Shown here in pieces: positions 1-7,908 of a stretch of DNA of 63,726 bases. Every line of letters begins with the position of its first letter. Within the stretch, counting starts at the first letter, position 1. A program made the position numbers and the translations under genes. The DNA comes from Erythrobacteraceae bacterium (GTDB lineage Bacteria; Pseudomonadota; Alphaproteobacteria; Sphingomonadales; Sphingomonadaceae). Below the pieces are notes generated by a model. That model ran no database searches. It was given only the letters and a program-made list of their open reading frames with translations, and was not told the origin of the DNA. Location: assembly GCA_024642525.1 (NCBI GenBank), contig JAHEAX010000012.1, positions 1 to 63,726 on the forward strand. The letters run 5' to 3'.

Positions 1-1631
1 TCGATACCGCCGATATATTGTTCGACCGGCATCCATTTTTCGACTTCTTCGCGGTCGAACGGCTTGTCATCAGGCTGGCTGGCAAAGCGCAGGAAATACC
101 ACGAACTGTCCACGAAAGTGTCGAGCGTGTCCGTCTCGCGTTCCGCCTTGCCGCCGCATTTGGGGCAGCTGACATGTTTCCACGTCGCATGGCGCACCAG
201 CGGATTGCCGGGTGTCTGGAAATCGACATCTTCGGGCAAGATAACCGGCAGCTGGTCCTTGGGCACGGGCACCACGCCGCAGGCATCACAATGGATGAAC
301 GGGATAGGCGTGCCCCAGTAACGCTGGCGTGAAACACCCCAGTCGCGCAGCCGCCAGACGGTCTTGCCTTCGCCCCAGCCGCCCGTTTCGGCACGCGCGA
401 TGACATCGGCAATGGCAGTGTCCACATCCATCCCGTCAAGTGGGCCGGAATTGACGATGATGCCGTCGCCTGCATCTGCCCCGCCATCAAATGGCGCATC
501 TGCATCATCGGCAGATTTCGCGACAACGCGAGTGATGGGCAGATCGTATTTCGTGGCAAATTCGAAGTCGCGCTGGTCATGGCCCGGCACGCCCATGACA
601 GCGCCGGTGCCATAATCCATCAGCACGAAATTGGCGATATAGACGGGCAGTTGCCGCGCAGGGTCGAGCGGATGAGCCGCCATGATGCCGGTCTGGAAAC
701 CGAGCTTCTCTGCCGTTTCCAGCTCGGCTGCAGTAGTGCCGCCGCGCTTGCATTCCTCGATGAATGCCGCCGCATCGCTGTCCTTGGCAGCAACCGCGCG
801 CGCAATCGGGTGATCGGCCGCAACAGCTACGAAGCTGGCGCCGAAAATCGTGTCAGGCCGCGTCGAATAGACTTCCAGCCGCTCGCCATCAGCAGCGCCG
901 CCATGCAGCGCAAAGCTGAATTGCAGGCCCATGCTTTTGCCGATCCAGTTTTCCTGCATCAGGCGGACTTTATCGGGCCAGTTTTCCAGCGCGCCGAGGC
1001 CGTCCAGCAGGTCTTCGGCAAATTGGGTGATCTTGAGGAACCACTGGCTCAGCTTGCGCTTTTCAATCTCCGCGCCCGAACGCCAGCCCTTGCCATCGAT
1101 AACCTGTTCATTGGCCAGCACGGTCTGGTCAACCGGGTCCCAATTGACTTCGCTTTCCTTGCGATAGACCAGGCCCGATGCATAAAGGTCGAGGAACAGG
1201 GCCTGTTCATGGCCGTAATATTCCGGGTCGCATGTCGCGAATTCGCGGCTCCAGTCGAGCGCGAAGCCAATCCGCTTCAACTGCGATTTCATGTGGGCGA
1301 TATTGGCCCTCGTCCAGCCGCCAGGGTGGACGTTCTTTTCCATCGCCGCATTTTCAGCAGGCATGCCGAATGCGTCCCACCCCATCGGGTGCAGCACTTC
1401 ATACCCGCGCATCCGCTTGTAACGGGCCAGCACGTCGCCCATCGTGTAATTGCGCACATGGCCCATGTGGACGTGCCCCGATGGATAGGGGAACATCTCC
1501 AGCACGTAGCTTTTTGGTTTTTCGCTGTTGCTGTCCGCATGGAAACAGCCGGCCTCGTCCCAGGCCTGCTGCCATCGTCCATCGGCCTGCGACGGATCGA
1601 AACGGGTTTCGGTCCCGCTCTTGTTACTCAT
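1..1631 (-). CDS. leuS: Leucyl-tRNA synthetase, N-terminal part (cut by left window edge)
   Basis: Class I aminoacyl-tRNA synthetase charging tRNA-Leu in the cytoplasm. The reading frame is open from the ATG at 1631 to the left edge, giving about 543 N-terminal residues of a protein that is usually 820-870 long. The class I HIGH-type signature is visible as [11 protein letters not shown] near residue 55. A long CP1 editing insertion follows, then a zinc-ribbon-like CDAC...CPKC pair and the [12 protein letters not shown] segment typical of bacterial LeuRS. The KMSKS loop and anticodon domain lie outside the window. It sits 47 bp downstream of the DUF3576 lipoprotein gene on the same strand, probably one transcript. 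Several long plus-strand ORFs over this region are antisense shadows. Confidence 0.97.
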   Translation of the reverse strand, partial: MSNKSGTETRFDPSQADGRWQQAWDEAGCFHADSNSEKPKSYVLEMFPYPSGHVHMGHVRNYTMGDVLARYKRMRGYEVLHPMGWDAFGMPAENAAMEKNVHPGGWTRANIAHMKSQLKRIGFALDWSREFATCDPEYYGHEQALFLDLYASGLVYRKESEVNWDPVDQTVLANEQVIDGKGWRSGAEIEKRKLSQWFLKITQFAEDLLDGLGALENWPDKVRLMQENWIGKSMGLQFSFALHGGAADGERLEVYSTRPDTIFGASFVAVAADHPIARAVAAKDSDAAAFIEECKRGGTTAAELETAEKLGFQTGIMAAHPLDPARQLPVYIANFVLMDYGTGAVMGVPGHDQRDFEFATKYDLPITRVVAKSADDADAPFDGGADAGDGIIVNSGPLDGMDVDTAIADVIARAETGGWGEGKTVWRLRDWGVSRQRYWGTPIPFIHCDACGVVPVPKDQLPVILPEDVDFQTPGNPLVRHATWKHVSCPKCGGKAERETDTLDTFVDSSWYFLRFASQPDDKPFDREEVEKWMPVEQYIGGI

Positions 1632-1678
1632 GGCCCCTGGATCGCCTTTCAGATTTTAAGGGCGAAAACCCTGGTTTA

Positions 1679-2128
1679 TCAGCTGACGGTCTGACGGCGC
1701 AGATCGCGTGCCTTGGTCAGGATGATATCTTCCAGCTTCTGCACTGTGGCAGCCTGCACGGGCGCATCCACCCAGGTGCCGCCCTGTGCAACCTGGCGGC
1801 TGGCAGCAACACGCAGCGCATCAGCCCGCAGATCCTGATCGAGGATCGCGACGCTCACCTTGACCCGTTCGCCAGGGTTGGCGGGGTTGGTATACCAGTC
1901 CGTCACGATCACACCGCCAGCGCTGTCGGCCTGCAGCAACGGTGCAAAGCTGACCGTTTCAAGCGCAGCCCGCCAGAGATAGGAATTCACCCCGATGGTG
2001 GTGACTTGCGATGCTGCAAGATCAGCGGCCGGACGTTCCCTGCCACCACAGGCAGCAAGGCCGGTGAGTGCAGCAGTAGCCATGGCGGCTCGGATGATCT
2101 TGGTGGCAAAAGTGTGCTTGACGGTCAT
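1679..2128 (-). CDS. DUF3576 family lipoprotein
   Basis: A 149-residue exported protein. It has a basic N-terminus, a hydrophobic stretch and a lipobox LAAC with the acylated Cys at residue 27, so it is probably anchored in the inner leaflet of the outer membrane. The core IGVNSYLWRAALETVSFAPL followed by VIVTDWY is what I recognise as DUF3576, a family found upstream of leuS in many alphaproteobacteria. No catalytic motif is visible and the function is unknown. The order DUF3576-leuS, commonly followed by lptE and holA, suggests an envelope role, which is inference from context only. Confidence 0.88.
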   Translation of the reverse strand: MTVKHTFATKIIRAAMATAALTGLAACGGRERPAADLAASQVTTIGVNSYLWRAALETVSFAPLLQADSAGGVIVTDWYTNPANPGERVKVSVAILDQDLRADALRVAASRQVAQGGTWVDAPVQAATVQKLEDIILTKARDLRRQTVS

Positions 2129-2547
2129 GATCTTACGGATCGTCCTCGAAAATGGCGCACAGGCGCGCCAAAGAAATGGTCTGAGCCTCTATAACCCTCA
2201 GGAAGCGGGCGGCAAGGCATGGTATCGAAATCGCATGATTAGGGGCTCTAATAACCGCCCCCAAGCGTGAACCGGCGCTTAATTGGCGAGCCAGAACGGG
2301 GCCGCGATGCGAACGTTCAACTGCTGCGACACGGCACCGACACAGGCCATGTGGAAAAGCTGCAACACTTTGCATCCATCGCCCTGAGCCGGCTGTGGAA
2401 AAGCTGGTAATGAGGTGGTGCAAAGCCTAACATCTGAACAGAAGAACTGGGCGACTCCGCAGAAATGCGCGAGTCTTAATACAAGCAGTCAGGAACCGTT
2501 CAGCCAAATGATGGTCTGGATGGAGGGAAGGATTAGCAGGCAGTCCA
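2129..2547. other. 419-bp non-coding region with DnaA-box-like direct repeats
   Basis: No convincing gene lies between the divergent DUF3576 and 2548 genes. The only ORF of any length (2133-2423, minus) has no recognisable features. The region carries a 13-bp direct repeat TGTGGAAAAGCTG at 2350-2362 and 2394-2406, 44 bp apart. The first nine bases differ from the DnaA-box complement TGTGGATAA by one base. A GACTC/GAGTC hairpin lies at 2449-2471. Both divergent promoters must be here, but no clear -35/-10 pair stands out. A GGAGGGAAGG purine stretch around 2522-2531 precedes the 2548 start. Confidence 0.4.
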
Positions 2548-3324
2548 ATGACACGGTCACGCAACAAGGCAGGAATCGGCGGAATCGCGCCGGCGCTTAT
2601 CGCCGTTGCGGGTCTTGCGCTGGCTGTACCTACTGCTGGTTTTGCGCTTTCCGGCATTGAAACCGCGGGCGCTACCATGCCCGATATGGAATTTGCCCCC
2701 TTCACCCCTGCAACCGTCGATCCTGAACTTGCAATGCGGGTTGCTGCGTCTGTCCGTGCCAAGGGGCAGGCGGTTCGCTTTACTCCGGCCACCGGCCATT
2801 CCGCACAGGACCGCACCTACACCGTTGCAGTGCGCGTGAATGATGAAACGGCCCGCGCCATTTCCGTTCGTTCGGCCATTGCTGGCGCTCAGGGCGAAGC
2901 AGGCACACGCACTCTCAGCATTGCGCCAACCCGCTATAATCTGGGCGCAGCACGCGGTTACCAGGGCTTTGCCAAGTCCACTATTGCCACACCCAAACCG
3001 CTGGCTTCTGTCGGCCTGCGTGATGTGCCGCTGCCCGATCTTGCAGATTTCAAACCTTCCGAAGGCACAGCGAGGGAAAAACCCAGCCGTTTCCAGCCGC
3101 GTATTGCGATGGAAGCGGAAAAGGGGACCACGGGCCGTTCACGCGGAACGCTTGAGGCGCTGGGCGAACAATCGGTCGATCTGGGCGGCGCATACCGTGT
3201 TACTCGCAATCTCAATGTCACGGCAGGTGTCCGTCTTTCGCAGGACCGCGATCGCCTCGCTCCGCTGACCGATTCGGTGCAGGACAGCCAGGCTGTTTAC
3301 GTGGGCACCCAGTTCCGTTTCTGA
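2548..3324 (+). CDS. Exported protein of unknown function, possible outer-membrane C-terminus
   Basis: 258 residues. The N-terminus (MTRSRNKAGIGGIAPAL...) contains a hydrophobic stretch to about residue 35 that reads as a signal peptide. The middle is Ala/Thr-rich with no domain I recognise. The C-terminal 45 residues alternate polar and hydrophobic positions (YRVTRNLNVTAGVRLSQ ... QAVYVGTQFRF) and end in Phe, a pattern typical of a final outer-membrane beta-strand. A small beta-hairpin or OmpA/porin-like tail is therefore possible. A Rho-independent terminator follows at about 3395-3424. The purine-rich AGGAATCGGC lies inside the coding region, so the ATG at 2548 rests mainly on the upstream GGAGGGAAGG. 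Function unknown. Confidence 0.7.
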   Translation: MTRSRNKAGIGGIAPALIAVAGLALAVPTAGFALSGIETAGATMPDMEFAPFTPATVDPELAMRVAASVRAKGQAVRFTPATGHSAQDRTYTVAVRVNDETARAISVRSAIAGAQGEAGTRTLSIAPTRYNLGAARGYQGFAKSTIATPKPLASVGLRDVPLPDLADFKPSEGTAREKPSRFQPRIAMEAEKGTTGRSRGTLEALGEQSVDLGGAYRVTRNLNVTAGVRLSQDRDRLAPLTDSVQDSQAVYVGTQFRF

Positions 3325-3346
3325 TTGATCGGGCGACCTTGCGGCC

Positions 3347-3382
3347 CATTCGCCAGGAATTCGCCATTCGCCAAGAATTCGA
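3347..3382 (+). repeat. Two tandem 18-bp units
   Basis: CATTCGCCAGGAATTCGC (3347-3364) is followed directly by CATTCGCCAAGAATTCGA (3365-3382). The two copies differ at one internal base and the last base. Each unit contains the palindrome GAATTC. They lie in the 3' untranslated region of the 2548 gene just before its terminator, and no function is evident. Confidence 0.8.
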
Positions 3383-3394
3383 TTGCACGAATTA

Positions 3395-3426
3395 TTCAAA
3401 GCCTCGCTTCTGCGGGGTTTTTTATT
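3395..3426 (+). terminator. Rho-independent terminator of the 2548 gene
   Basis: CCTCGC-TTCT-GCGGGG (3402-3417) forms a six-pair stem with one G-U pair. It is preceded by AAA and followed by TTTTTTA. This separates the 2548 gene from phaB. Confidence 0.8.
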
Positions 3427-3500
3427 GCCCTGACCCAGCCATGCCGTAAGGTAATGGCACCGCGATCAGGAAGATTGCTGGTTCTGGATTGGGAGAAGAT

Positions 3501-4223
3501 ATGGCACGCGTTGCAATCGTTACGGGCGGCACACGGGGCATCGGCCGCGCTATTTGCGAATCGCTCAGGAATGACGGCTTCACCGTTGTCGCCAATTACG
3601 GCGGCAATGACGACAAGGCGCGCGCATTCACCAGTGAAACCGGCATCCCGGCCTATAAATGGGACGTGGGCGACCACGAAGCGTGTATTGCCGGATGCGA
3701 AAAAGTGACGAGCGAAATTGGCCCGGTCGATGTGGTGGTCAACAATGCAGGCATCACCCGCGATGGCACTCTGCACAAGATGAGCTTTGATGACTGGAAC
3801 GAAGTCATGCGCATCAACCTTGGCGGCTGCTTCAACATGGCCAAGGCGTGCTTCCCCGGCATGCGCGAACGCGGCTGGGGCCGTATCGTCAACATCGGCT
3901 CAATCAACGGTCAGGCCGGCCAATATGGCCAGGTCAACTATGCTGCTGCCAAGAGCGGCATTCATGGCTTCACCAAGGCGCTGGCGCAGGAAGGTGCGCG
4001 ATCAGGCATCACCGTGAACGCCATTGCACCTGGCTATATTGACACTGACATGGTTGCCGCCGTGCCAGAACCGGTGCTGGAAAAGATCGTTGCGAAAATT
4101 CCGGTTGGCCGGCTGGGCAAGGCAGAGGAAATAGCGCGCGGGGTTTCGTTCCTGTGTTCCGAAGATGCCGGGTTTGTCACCGGATCGACCATGAGCATCA
4201 ATGGCGGGCAGCATATGTATTGA
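3501..4223 (+). CDS. phaB: Acetoacetyl-CoA reductase (SDR)
   Basis: 240-residue short-chain dehydrogenase. The NADPH-binding motif TGGTRGIG is at residues 8-15, NNAG at 81-84, and the catalytic Ser134, Tyr147 and Lys151 (NYAAAKSG) are all present. Sequence blocks such as NNAGITRDGTLHKM, NGQAGQYGQVNYAAAKSG and the C-terminal INGGQHMY are those of PhbB/PhaB, which reduces acetoacetyl-CoA to (R)-3-hydroxybutyryl-CoA for polyhydroxyalkanoate synthesis. The ATG at 3501 is preferred over the in-frame TTG at 3489 because GGGAGAAG sits just before it. FabG-like 3-ketoacyl-ACP reductase is the alternative, but the C-terminus favours PhaB. No phaA or phaC is in the window. Confidence 0.92.
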   Translation: MARVAIVTGGTRGIGRAICESLRNDGFTVVANYGGNDDKARAFTSETGIPAYKWDVGDHEACIAGCEKVTSEIGPVDVVVNNAGITRDGTLHKMSFDDWNEVMRINLGGCFNMAKACFPGMRERGWGRIVNIGSINGQAGQYGQVNYAAAKSGIHGFTKALAQEGARSGITVNAIAPGYIDTDMVAAVPEPVLEKIVAKIPVGRLGKAEEIARGVSFLCSEDAGFVTGSTMSINGGQHMY

Positions 4224-4230
4224 TGGCGCG

Positions 4231-4461
4231 ATGACACTTGCTCCCTATCATCCGCCGGTAAAGCGATCGATCCAGATCGACCGGCACAAGACTTCCATCA
4301 GCCTTGAACCGCTGTTCTGGGACATGTTGAAAAATGCCGCTGAAAATGCGGGCGAGCCAGTCAATGCGTTGGTTGCCCGCATCGATGCAGAACGGATCAA
4401 GTCACCCACTCCGCCGGGCCTAGCCAGCGCCATTCGCGTCTGGCTGGTGGTCAACGCCTGA
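4231..4461 (+). CDS. Small ribbon-helix-helix domain protein
   Basis: 76 residues, starting 7 bp after the phaB stop. The core KRSIQIDRHKTSISLEPLFW followed by an amphipathic helix and LVARIDAER is the RHH_4-type arrangement: a short beta-strand, then two helices. These proteins are usually annotated as ribbon-helix-helix, with DNA binding inferred from fold. It ends in a hydrophobic IRVWLVV helix. Close spacing suggests co-transcription with phaB. Whether it regulates polyhydroxyalkanoate genes is not shown by the sequence. Confidence 0.8.
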   Translation: MTLAPYHPPVKRSIQIDRHKTSISLEPLFWDMLKNAAENAGEPVNALVARIDAERIKSPTPPGLASAIRVWLVVNA

Positions 4462-4489
4462 CCAGCAATGCCTTTGGCGATTACAGGCC

Positions 4490-4521
4490 GAGGGCCGGAA
4501 CCTTGCATGGTTCCGGCCCTC
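4490..4521. terminator. Perfect 13-bp inverted repeat between convergent genes
   Basis: GAGGGCCGGAACC (4490-4502), loop TTGCAT, GGTTCCGGCCCTC (4509-4521). It lies between the rightward phaB/RHH unit and the leftward 4544 gene, so it probably ends transcription from both sides. No strong U-tract follows on either strand. Confidence 0.7.
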
Positions 4522-4543
4522 GATCATTCACGAAATTGGTAAG

Positions 4544-4786
4544 TCAGTAATTTGCCGGCGGGTCGCTGGCAGGGAAACTTTCGTCCAGTTCCTCGTCAGT
4601 TTTCGACCAGCCTTTATGCTCAGGGTCGCGCATGCTGGATGGCCCTGCATCGCGCACCTGCGCGAAGTTGCCATCGCCCGGCTGGCCTGCCGCAAAAGCA
4701 GCATTGTCCGGGTTTTTCTGCTTCTCGAAATATTTGTAACCGACATATCCGAGCGCGGACAGGGCGGCGAGTTTCAGTAGTGCCAT
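4544..4786 (-). CDS. Small membrane-anchored protein with C-terminal DESFPASDPP motif
   Basis: 80 residues. A hydrophobic N-terminus (LLKLAALSALGYVGYKYF) could be one membrane segment. A polar linker follows and the protein ends DELDESFPASDPPANY. The DESFPASDPP tail recurs at the C-termini of otherwise unrelated small proteins in alphaproteobacteria and actinobacteria, to my knowledge without assigned function. GGAATTTCATC precedes the ATG on the minus strand (GGAA about 6 nt away). It stands alone downstream of murA. Confidence 0.75.
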   Translation of the reverse strand: MALLKLAALSALGYVGYKYFEKQKNPDNAAFAAGQPGDGNFAQVRDAGPSSMRDPEHKGWSKTDEELDESFPASDPPANY

Positions 4787-4847
4787 GATGAAATTCCTTT
4801 CTTTTCCTTACAATGCGCGTGCGCGTTGAAAGGTCCGGAGAGAAATT

Positions 4848-6131
4848 TCAGTCGTCGCCAACCCGTTCGATATCAGCGCCGACCAGCGCCAGCTTTTCTT
4901 CAAGCCGTTCATAGCCGCGGTCGAGATGGTAGAGCCGCCGCACTTCGGTCGTGCCTTCAGCGGCAAGTCCGGCAATAACCAGGCTCATCGATGCGCGAAG
5001 GTCTGTCGCCATCACTTCTGCGCCCGTCATTTTTTCCACGCCGTGGACGATGGCCGTGCGGCCGCTCGTTTCGATATTCGCGCCCATGCGGTTGAGTTCC
5101 GGCACGTGCATATAGCGGTTTTCGAAGATCGTTTCGTTGAGCACGCTGGTGCCTTCAGCGCGGCACAGCAGTGCCATCAGCTGCGCCTGCATATCGGTGG
5201 CAAGACCGGGATAGGGCGCGGTTGAAAGATTGACTGCCTTCAACGTGCCATCGGACGAGATATTGATGCCGCGGGCATCGCTTTCCACCGTCACGCCTAT
5301 GTTGCGCAGGGCATGGAGAGTGGCCGCCATTTCATCGGCCTTGGCCCCTTCCAGCCGCACTTCACCGCCGGTGATGGCAGCCGCGCAGGCATAAGAACCG
5401 GCTTCGATACGGTCAGCCATAACGCGGTATGTCGCGCCGTGGAGGCGTTTGACACCGTGGATGGTCAGTTCAGAAGTTCCGATGCCTTCGATTTCCGCGC
5501 CCATCGCCACCAACAGGTTGCACAGGTCGACAATTTCCGGCTCGCGCGCTGCATTCGTCAGGCGGCTGGTGCCATTTGCCAGAACAGCGGCCATCAGTGC
5601 ATTTTCGGTCGCGCCAACAGAGACGACGGGGAAATCGAAATCACCGCCCGGAAGGCCGCCTTCTGGCGCATGCGCGCGCACATAACCCTGTGCCAGTTCG
5701 ATTTCAGCGCCCAGCGCCTCCATAACCTTGAGGTGAAGGTCGATCGGCCGGTTGCCGATGGCGCAGCCGCCCGGCAGTGACACGGTTGCTTCGCCTGCAC
5801 GGGCCAGCATGGGGCCAAGCACAAGGATGGATGCGCGCATCTTGCGCACCAGGTCATAGGGCGCGACGGTCGATGTCAGCCGGGTGGCTTCATAGGTGAC
5901 AACCCGTCCGAAATCTTCAGGGCGATTTCCCTGGATACTGGTGGACACGCCGAATTGCGTCATCAGGTGCTGGAAGCCGTCAATATCTGCAAGGCGCGGC
6001 AAATTGCGCAGCGTCAGCGGCTCTTCCGTCAACAGCGCACAGGGTATCAGCGTAAGGGCTGCGTTCTTTGCGCCGGAAATGGGGATGGTGCCGGAAAGGC
6101 GCTTTCCGCCTCTGATGATGATTTTGTCCAT
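4848..6131 (-). CDS. murA: UDP-N-acetylglucosamine 1-carboxyvinyltransferase
   Basis: First committed step of peptidoglycan precursor synthesis, transferring enolpyruvate from PEP to UDP-GlcNAc in the cytoplasm. 427 residues, normal for the family. Lys22-Asn23 (GAKNAAL) match the substrate-binding pair of the E. coli enzyme, and the flexible-loop Cys is present at residue 123 ([11 protein letters not shown]), so fosfomycin sensitivity at this site is expected. The ATG at 6131 is chosen; an in-frame GTG at 6134 would add one residue. It is divergent from galU across a 114-bp promoter region. Confidence 0.97.
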   Translation of the reverse strand: MDKIIIRGGKRLSGTIPISGAKNAALTLIPCALLTEEPLTLRNLPRLADIDGFQHLMTQFGVSTSIQGNRPEDFGRVVTYEATRLTSTVAPYDLVRKMRASILVLGPMLARAGEATVSLPGGCAIGNRPIDLHLKVMEALGAEIELAQGYVRAHAPEGGLPGGDFDFPVVSVGATENALMAAVLANGTSRLTNAAREPEIVDLCNLLVAMGAEIEGIGTSELTIHGVKRLHGATYRVMADRIEAGSYACAAAITGGEVRLEGAKADEMAATLHALRNIGVTVESDARGINISSDGTLKAVNLSTAPYPGLATDMQAQLMALLCRAEGTSVLNETIFENRYMHVPELNRMGANIETSGRTAIVHGVEKMTGAEVMATDLRASMSLVIAGLAAEGTTEVRRLYHLDRGYERLEEKLALVGADIERVGDD

Positions 6132-6245
6132 CACGGCGGTTTAACCGTAACGGCGCGCAGGGCAAGTGGGGATCAATTGCGGAATTCGAGTAATGCCATA
6201 AAGTCCAGTTGACGCATATTGCCATGGCCGCTTACGAAACAGGCC

Positions 6246-7121
6246 ATGAGCACACGCAAACCAATCAAGAAGGCTGTCTTTCCGGTTGCCGGACTGGGCA
6301 CGCGCTTTCTTCCCGCCACCAAGGCCATCCCCAAGGAATTGCTGCCGATCGTCGACCGCCCGCTGATTCAATATGCGGTGGATGAAGCGCGCGAGGCAGG
6401 GATCGAGCAGATCATCTTTGTCACCGGCCGCGGCAAGACAGCCATCGTCGAACATTTCGACGTCGCATTCGAGCTGGAAGCAACCATGACCGAACGCGGC
6501 AAGGACATGAAAGTGCTGGATGCCACCCGCGCAACGCCGGGCGATATCATCACCGTTCGCCAGCAAGTGCCGCTGGGCCTTGGCCATGCGATATGGTGCG
6601 CGCGCGCGATTGTCGGTGACGATCCATTTGCCATCTTGCTGCCGGACGAATTGATGGTGGGCGAGCCGGGTTGCATGAAGCAGATGGTCGAAGCCTATAA
6701 TGAGGTGGGCGGCAATCTCATCAGCGTGCTGGAAGTGCCGCATGACGAAGTATCCAGTTACGGCGTGATCGACCCGGGCAACAGCAATGGGAATCTGACC
6801 GAGGTAAAGGGGTTGGTGGAAAAGCCGCCCATCGACGAAGCGCCTTCCAACAAGATCATTTCCGGTCGCTACATCCTTCAACCCGAAGTGATGCGCACAC
6901 TGGAAAATCAGGGCAAGGGCGCGGGCGGCGAAATCCAGCTGACCGATGCCATGGCGCGGATGATTGGCAGCCAGCCATTCCACGCAGTCACTTTCGATGG
7001 CAAACGCTATGACTGCGGCAGCAAGACGGGCTTTGTGGAAGCAACGCTGGCTATTGCGCTGGAACGCGAAGATATGGGCGAGGAAGTCCGCCGGATAGCC
7101 ACGCGTCTGTTGGGCGGCTGA
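6246..7121 (+). CDS. galU: UTP-glucose-1-phosphate uridylyltransferase
   Basis: Makes UDP-glucose from UTP and glucose-1-phosphate for exopolysaccharide and envelope sugar synthesis. 291 residues. The nucleotide-binding signature GLGTRFLPATKAIPKELLPI lies near the N-terminus. The GHAIWCAR and VEKPP blocks typical of bacterial GalU follow. I start at ATG 6246 (MSTRKPIKKAVFPVAG). The longer frame from 6219 would add nine residues that do not resemble the family. It is convergent with the SDR gene, only 16 bp apart. Confidence 0.95.
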   Translation: MSTRKPIKKAVFPVAGLGTRFLPATKAIPKELLPIVDRPLIQYAVDEAREAGIEQIIFVTGRGKTAIVEHFDVAFELEATMTERGKDMKVLDATRATPGDIITVRQQVPLGLGHAIWCARAIVGDDPFAILLPDELMVGEPGCMKQMVEAYNEVGGNLISVLEVPHDEVSSYGVIDPGNSNGNLTEVKGLVEKPPIDEAPSNKIISGRYILQPEVMRTLENQGKGAGGEIQLTDAMARMIGSQPFHAVTFDGKRYDCGSKTGFVEATLAIALEREDMGEEVRRIATRLLGG

Positions 7122-7137
7122 GCAGGCAGCAAGGCTG

Positions 7138-7908
7138 TCAGCTCAAGGAAAGTCCGCCGTCCACGACCAGCGTCTGGCCAATGACATAGGACGATAGCGG
7201 GGACGCAAGGAACATGGCTGCGCCAGCCATGTCCGCCGGTTCGCCAGTGCGGCGCAGCGGTATGGCGCGCAGCACCCCTTCCATGCGCTTTTCATTTTCG
7301 GTGGTCACGCTGGTCAGTTTGGTGGCGACATATCCGGGCGCAATGCCGTTCACGCGGATGCCGTCGCGCGCCCAGGCAGCGCCCAGGGTTCTCACCAGTG
7401 CGACTGCCCCTGCTTTCGATGCCGCATAGGCAGGGTTACCCACCATGGCGTGATAGGCACCGGTCGAACTGATGATGATGAGCGAGCCGCCTGACGCGGC
7501 GAGCGCAGCATGGAAGGCGCGCGCGCAATCCATCACGGAATTGAGGTTCACATCCATGACATCATGCCAGCCGGCACGTTCAAATTCCTGCTGGCCATAA
7601 CGCACCGTGCCCTGGCACAGCACCAGCACGTCGAGCGCGCCGCAATCTGCCGCAGCGCGGTCCACCGCGTCGCCGTTGCCCACATCGACCTGCACATATC
7701 CAAGGCCATCAAGGTTGGACCCGTCCTCGTCTGCATAGTCTGCGGCAGAGGCACGAGTTCCCCAAACGGCAACCTCTGCGCCGCGGGCCAGAAAGGCGCG
7801 CGCAATGCCATTGCCGATGCCGCTGGACCCGCCAACCACCAGCACTTTCCTGCCGGTAAAATCGAATTCCGAACCCACTGCTGCCCCTGACGCGCCGGCC
7901 AAGGTCAA
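7138..7908 (-). CDS. SDR family oxidoreductase
   Basis: 256 residues, third gene of a leftward operon. It overlaps the P450 stop by four bases (ATGA at 7905-7908). The cofactor-binding motif GGSSGIG is at residues 26-32, and the Ser-Tyr-Lys catalytic set is present (ISSTGAYH and PAYAASK). The usual NNAG structural motif is replaced by LCQG, a departure from the classical family. The C-terminus ends VVDGGLSLS as in typical C2-type SDRs. The substrate is unknown. Next to a P450 and a CoA ligase, oxidation of a hydroxyl introduced by the P450 or of a hydroxyacyl-CoA is a reasonable inference. Confidence 0.85.
   Translation of the reverse strand: MTLAGASGAAVGSEFDFTGRKVLVVGGSSGIGNGIARAFLARGAEVAVWGTRASAADYADEDGSNLDGLGYVQVDVGNGDAVDRAAADCGALDVLVLCQGTVRYGQQEFERAGWHDVMDVNLNSVMDCARAFHAALAASGGSLIIISSTGAYHAMVGNPAYAASKAGAVALVRTLGAAWARDGIRVNGIAPGYVATKLTSVTTENEKRMEGVLRAIPLRRTGEPADMAGAAMFLASPLSSYVIGQTLVVDGGLSLS

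Noticed and set aside
579-1694. 371-residue plus-strand ORF, with overlapping ORFs at 18-332 and 1178-2194
   Set aside because: Antisense to leuS and the DUF3576 gene, both of which have clear family motifs.
2133-2423. 96-residue minus-strand ORF in the 419-bp gap
   Set aside because: No ribosome site, no motifs, Cys/Arg/His-rich composition typical of chance frames in GC-rich DNA.
2129-2547. Possible replication origin
   Set aside because: Only two imperfect DnaA-like boxes, no AT-rich unwinding element, and neighbours are not those usually flanking an alphaproteobacterial origin.
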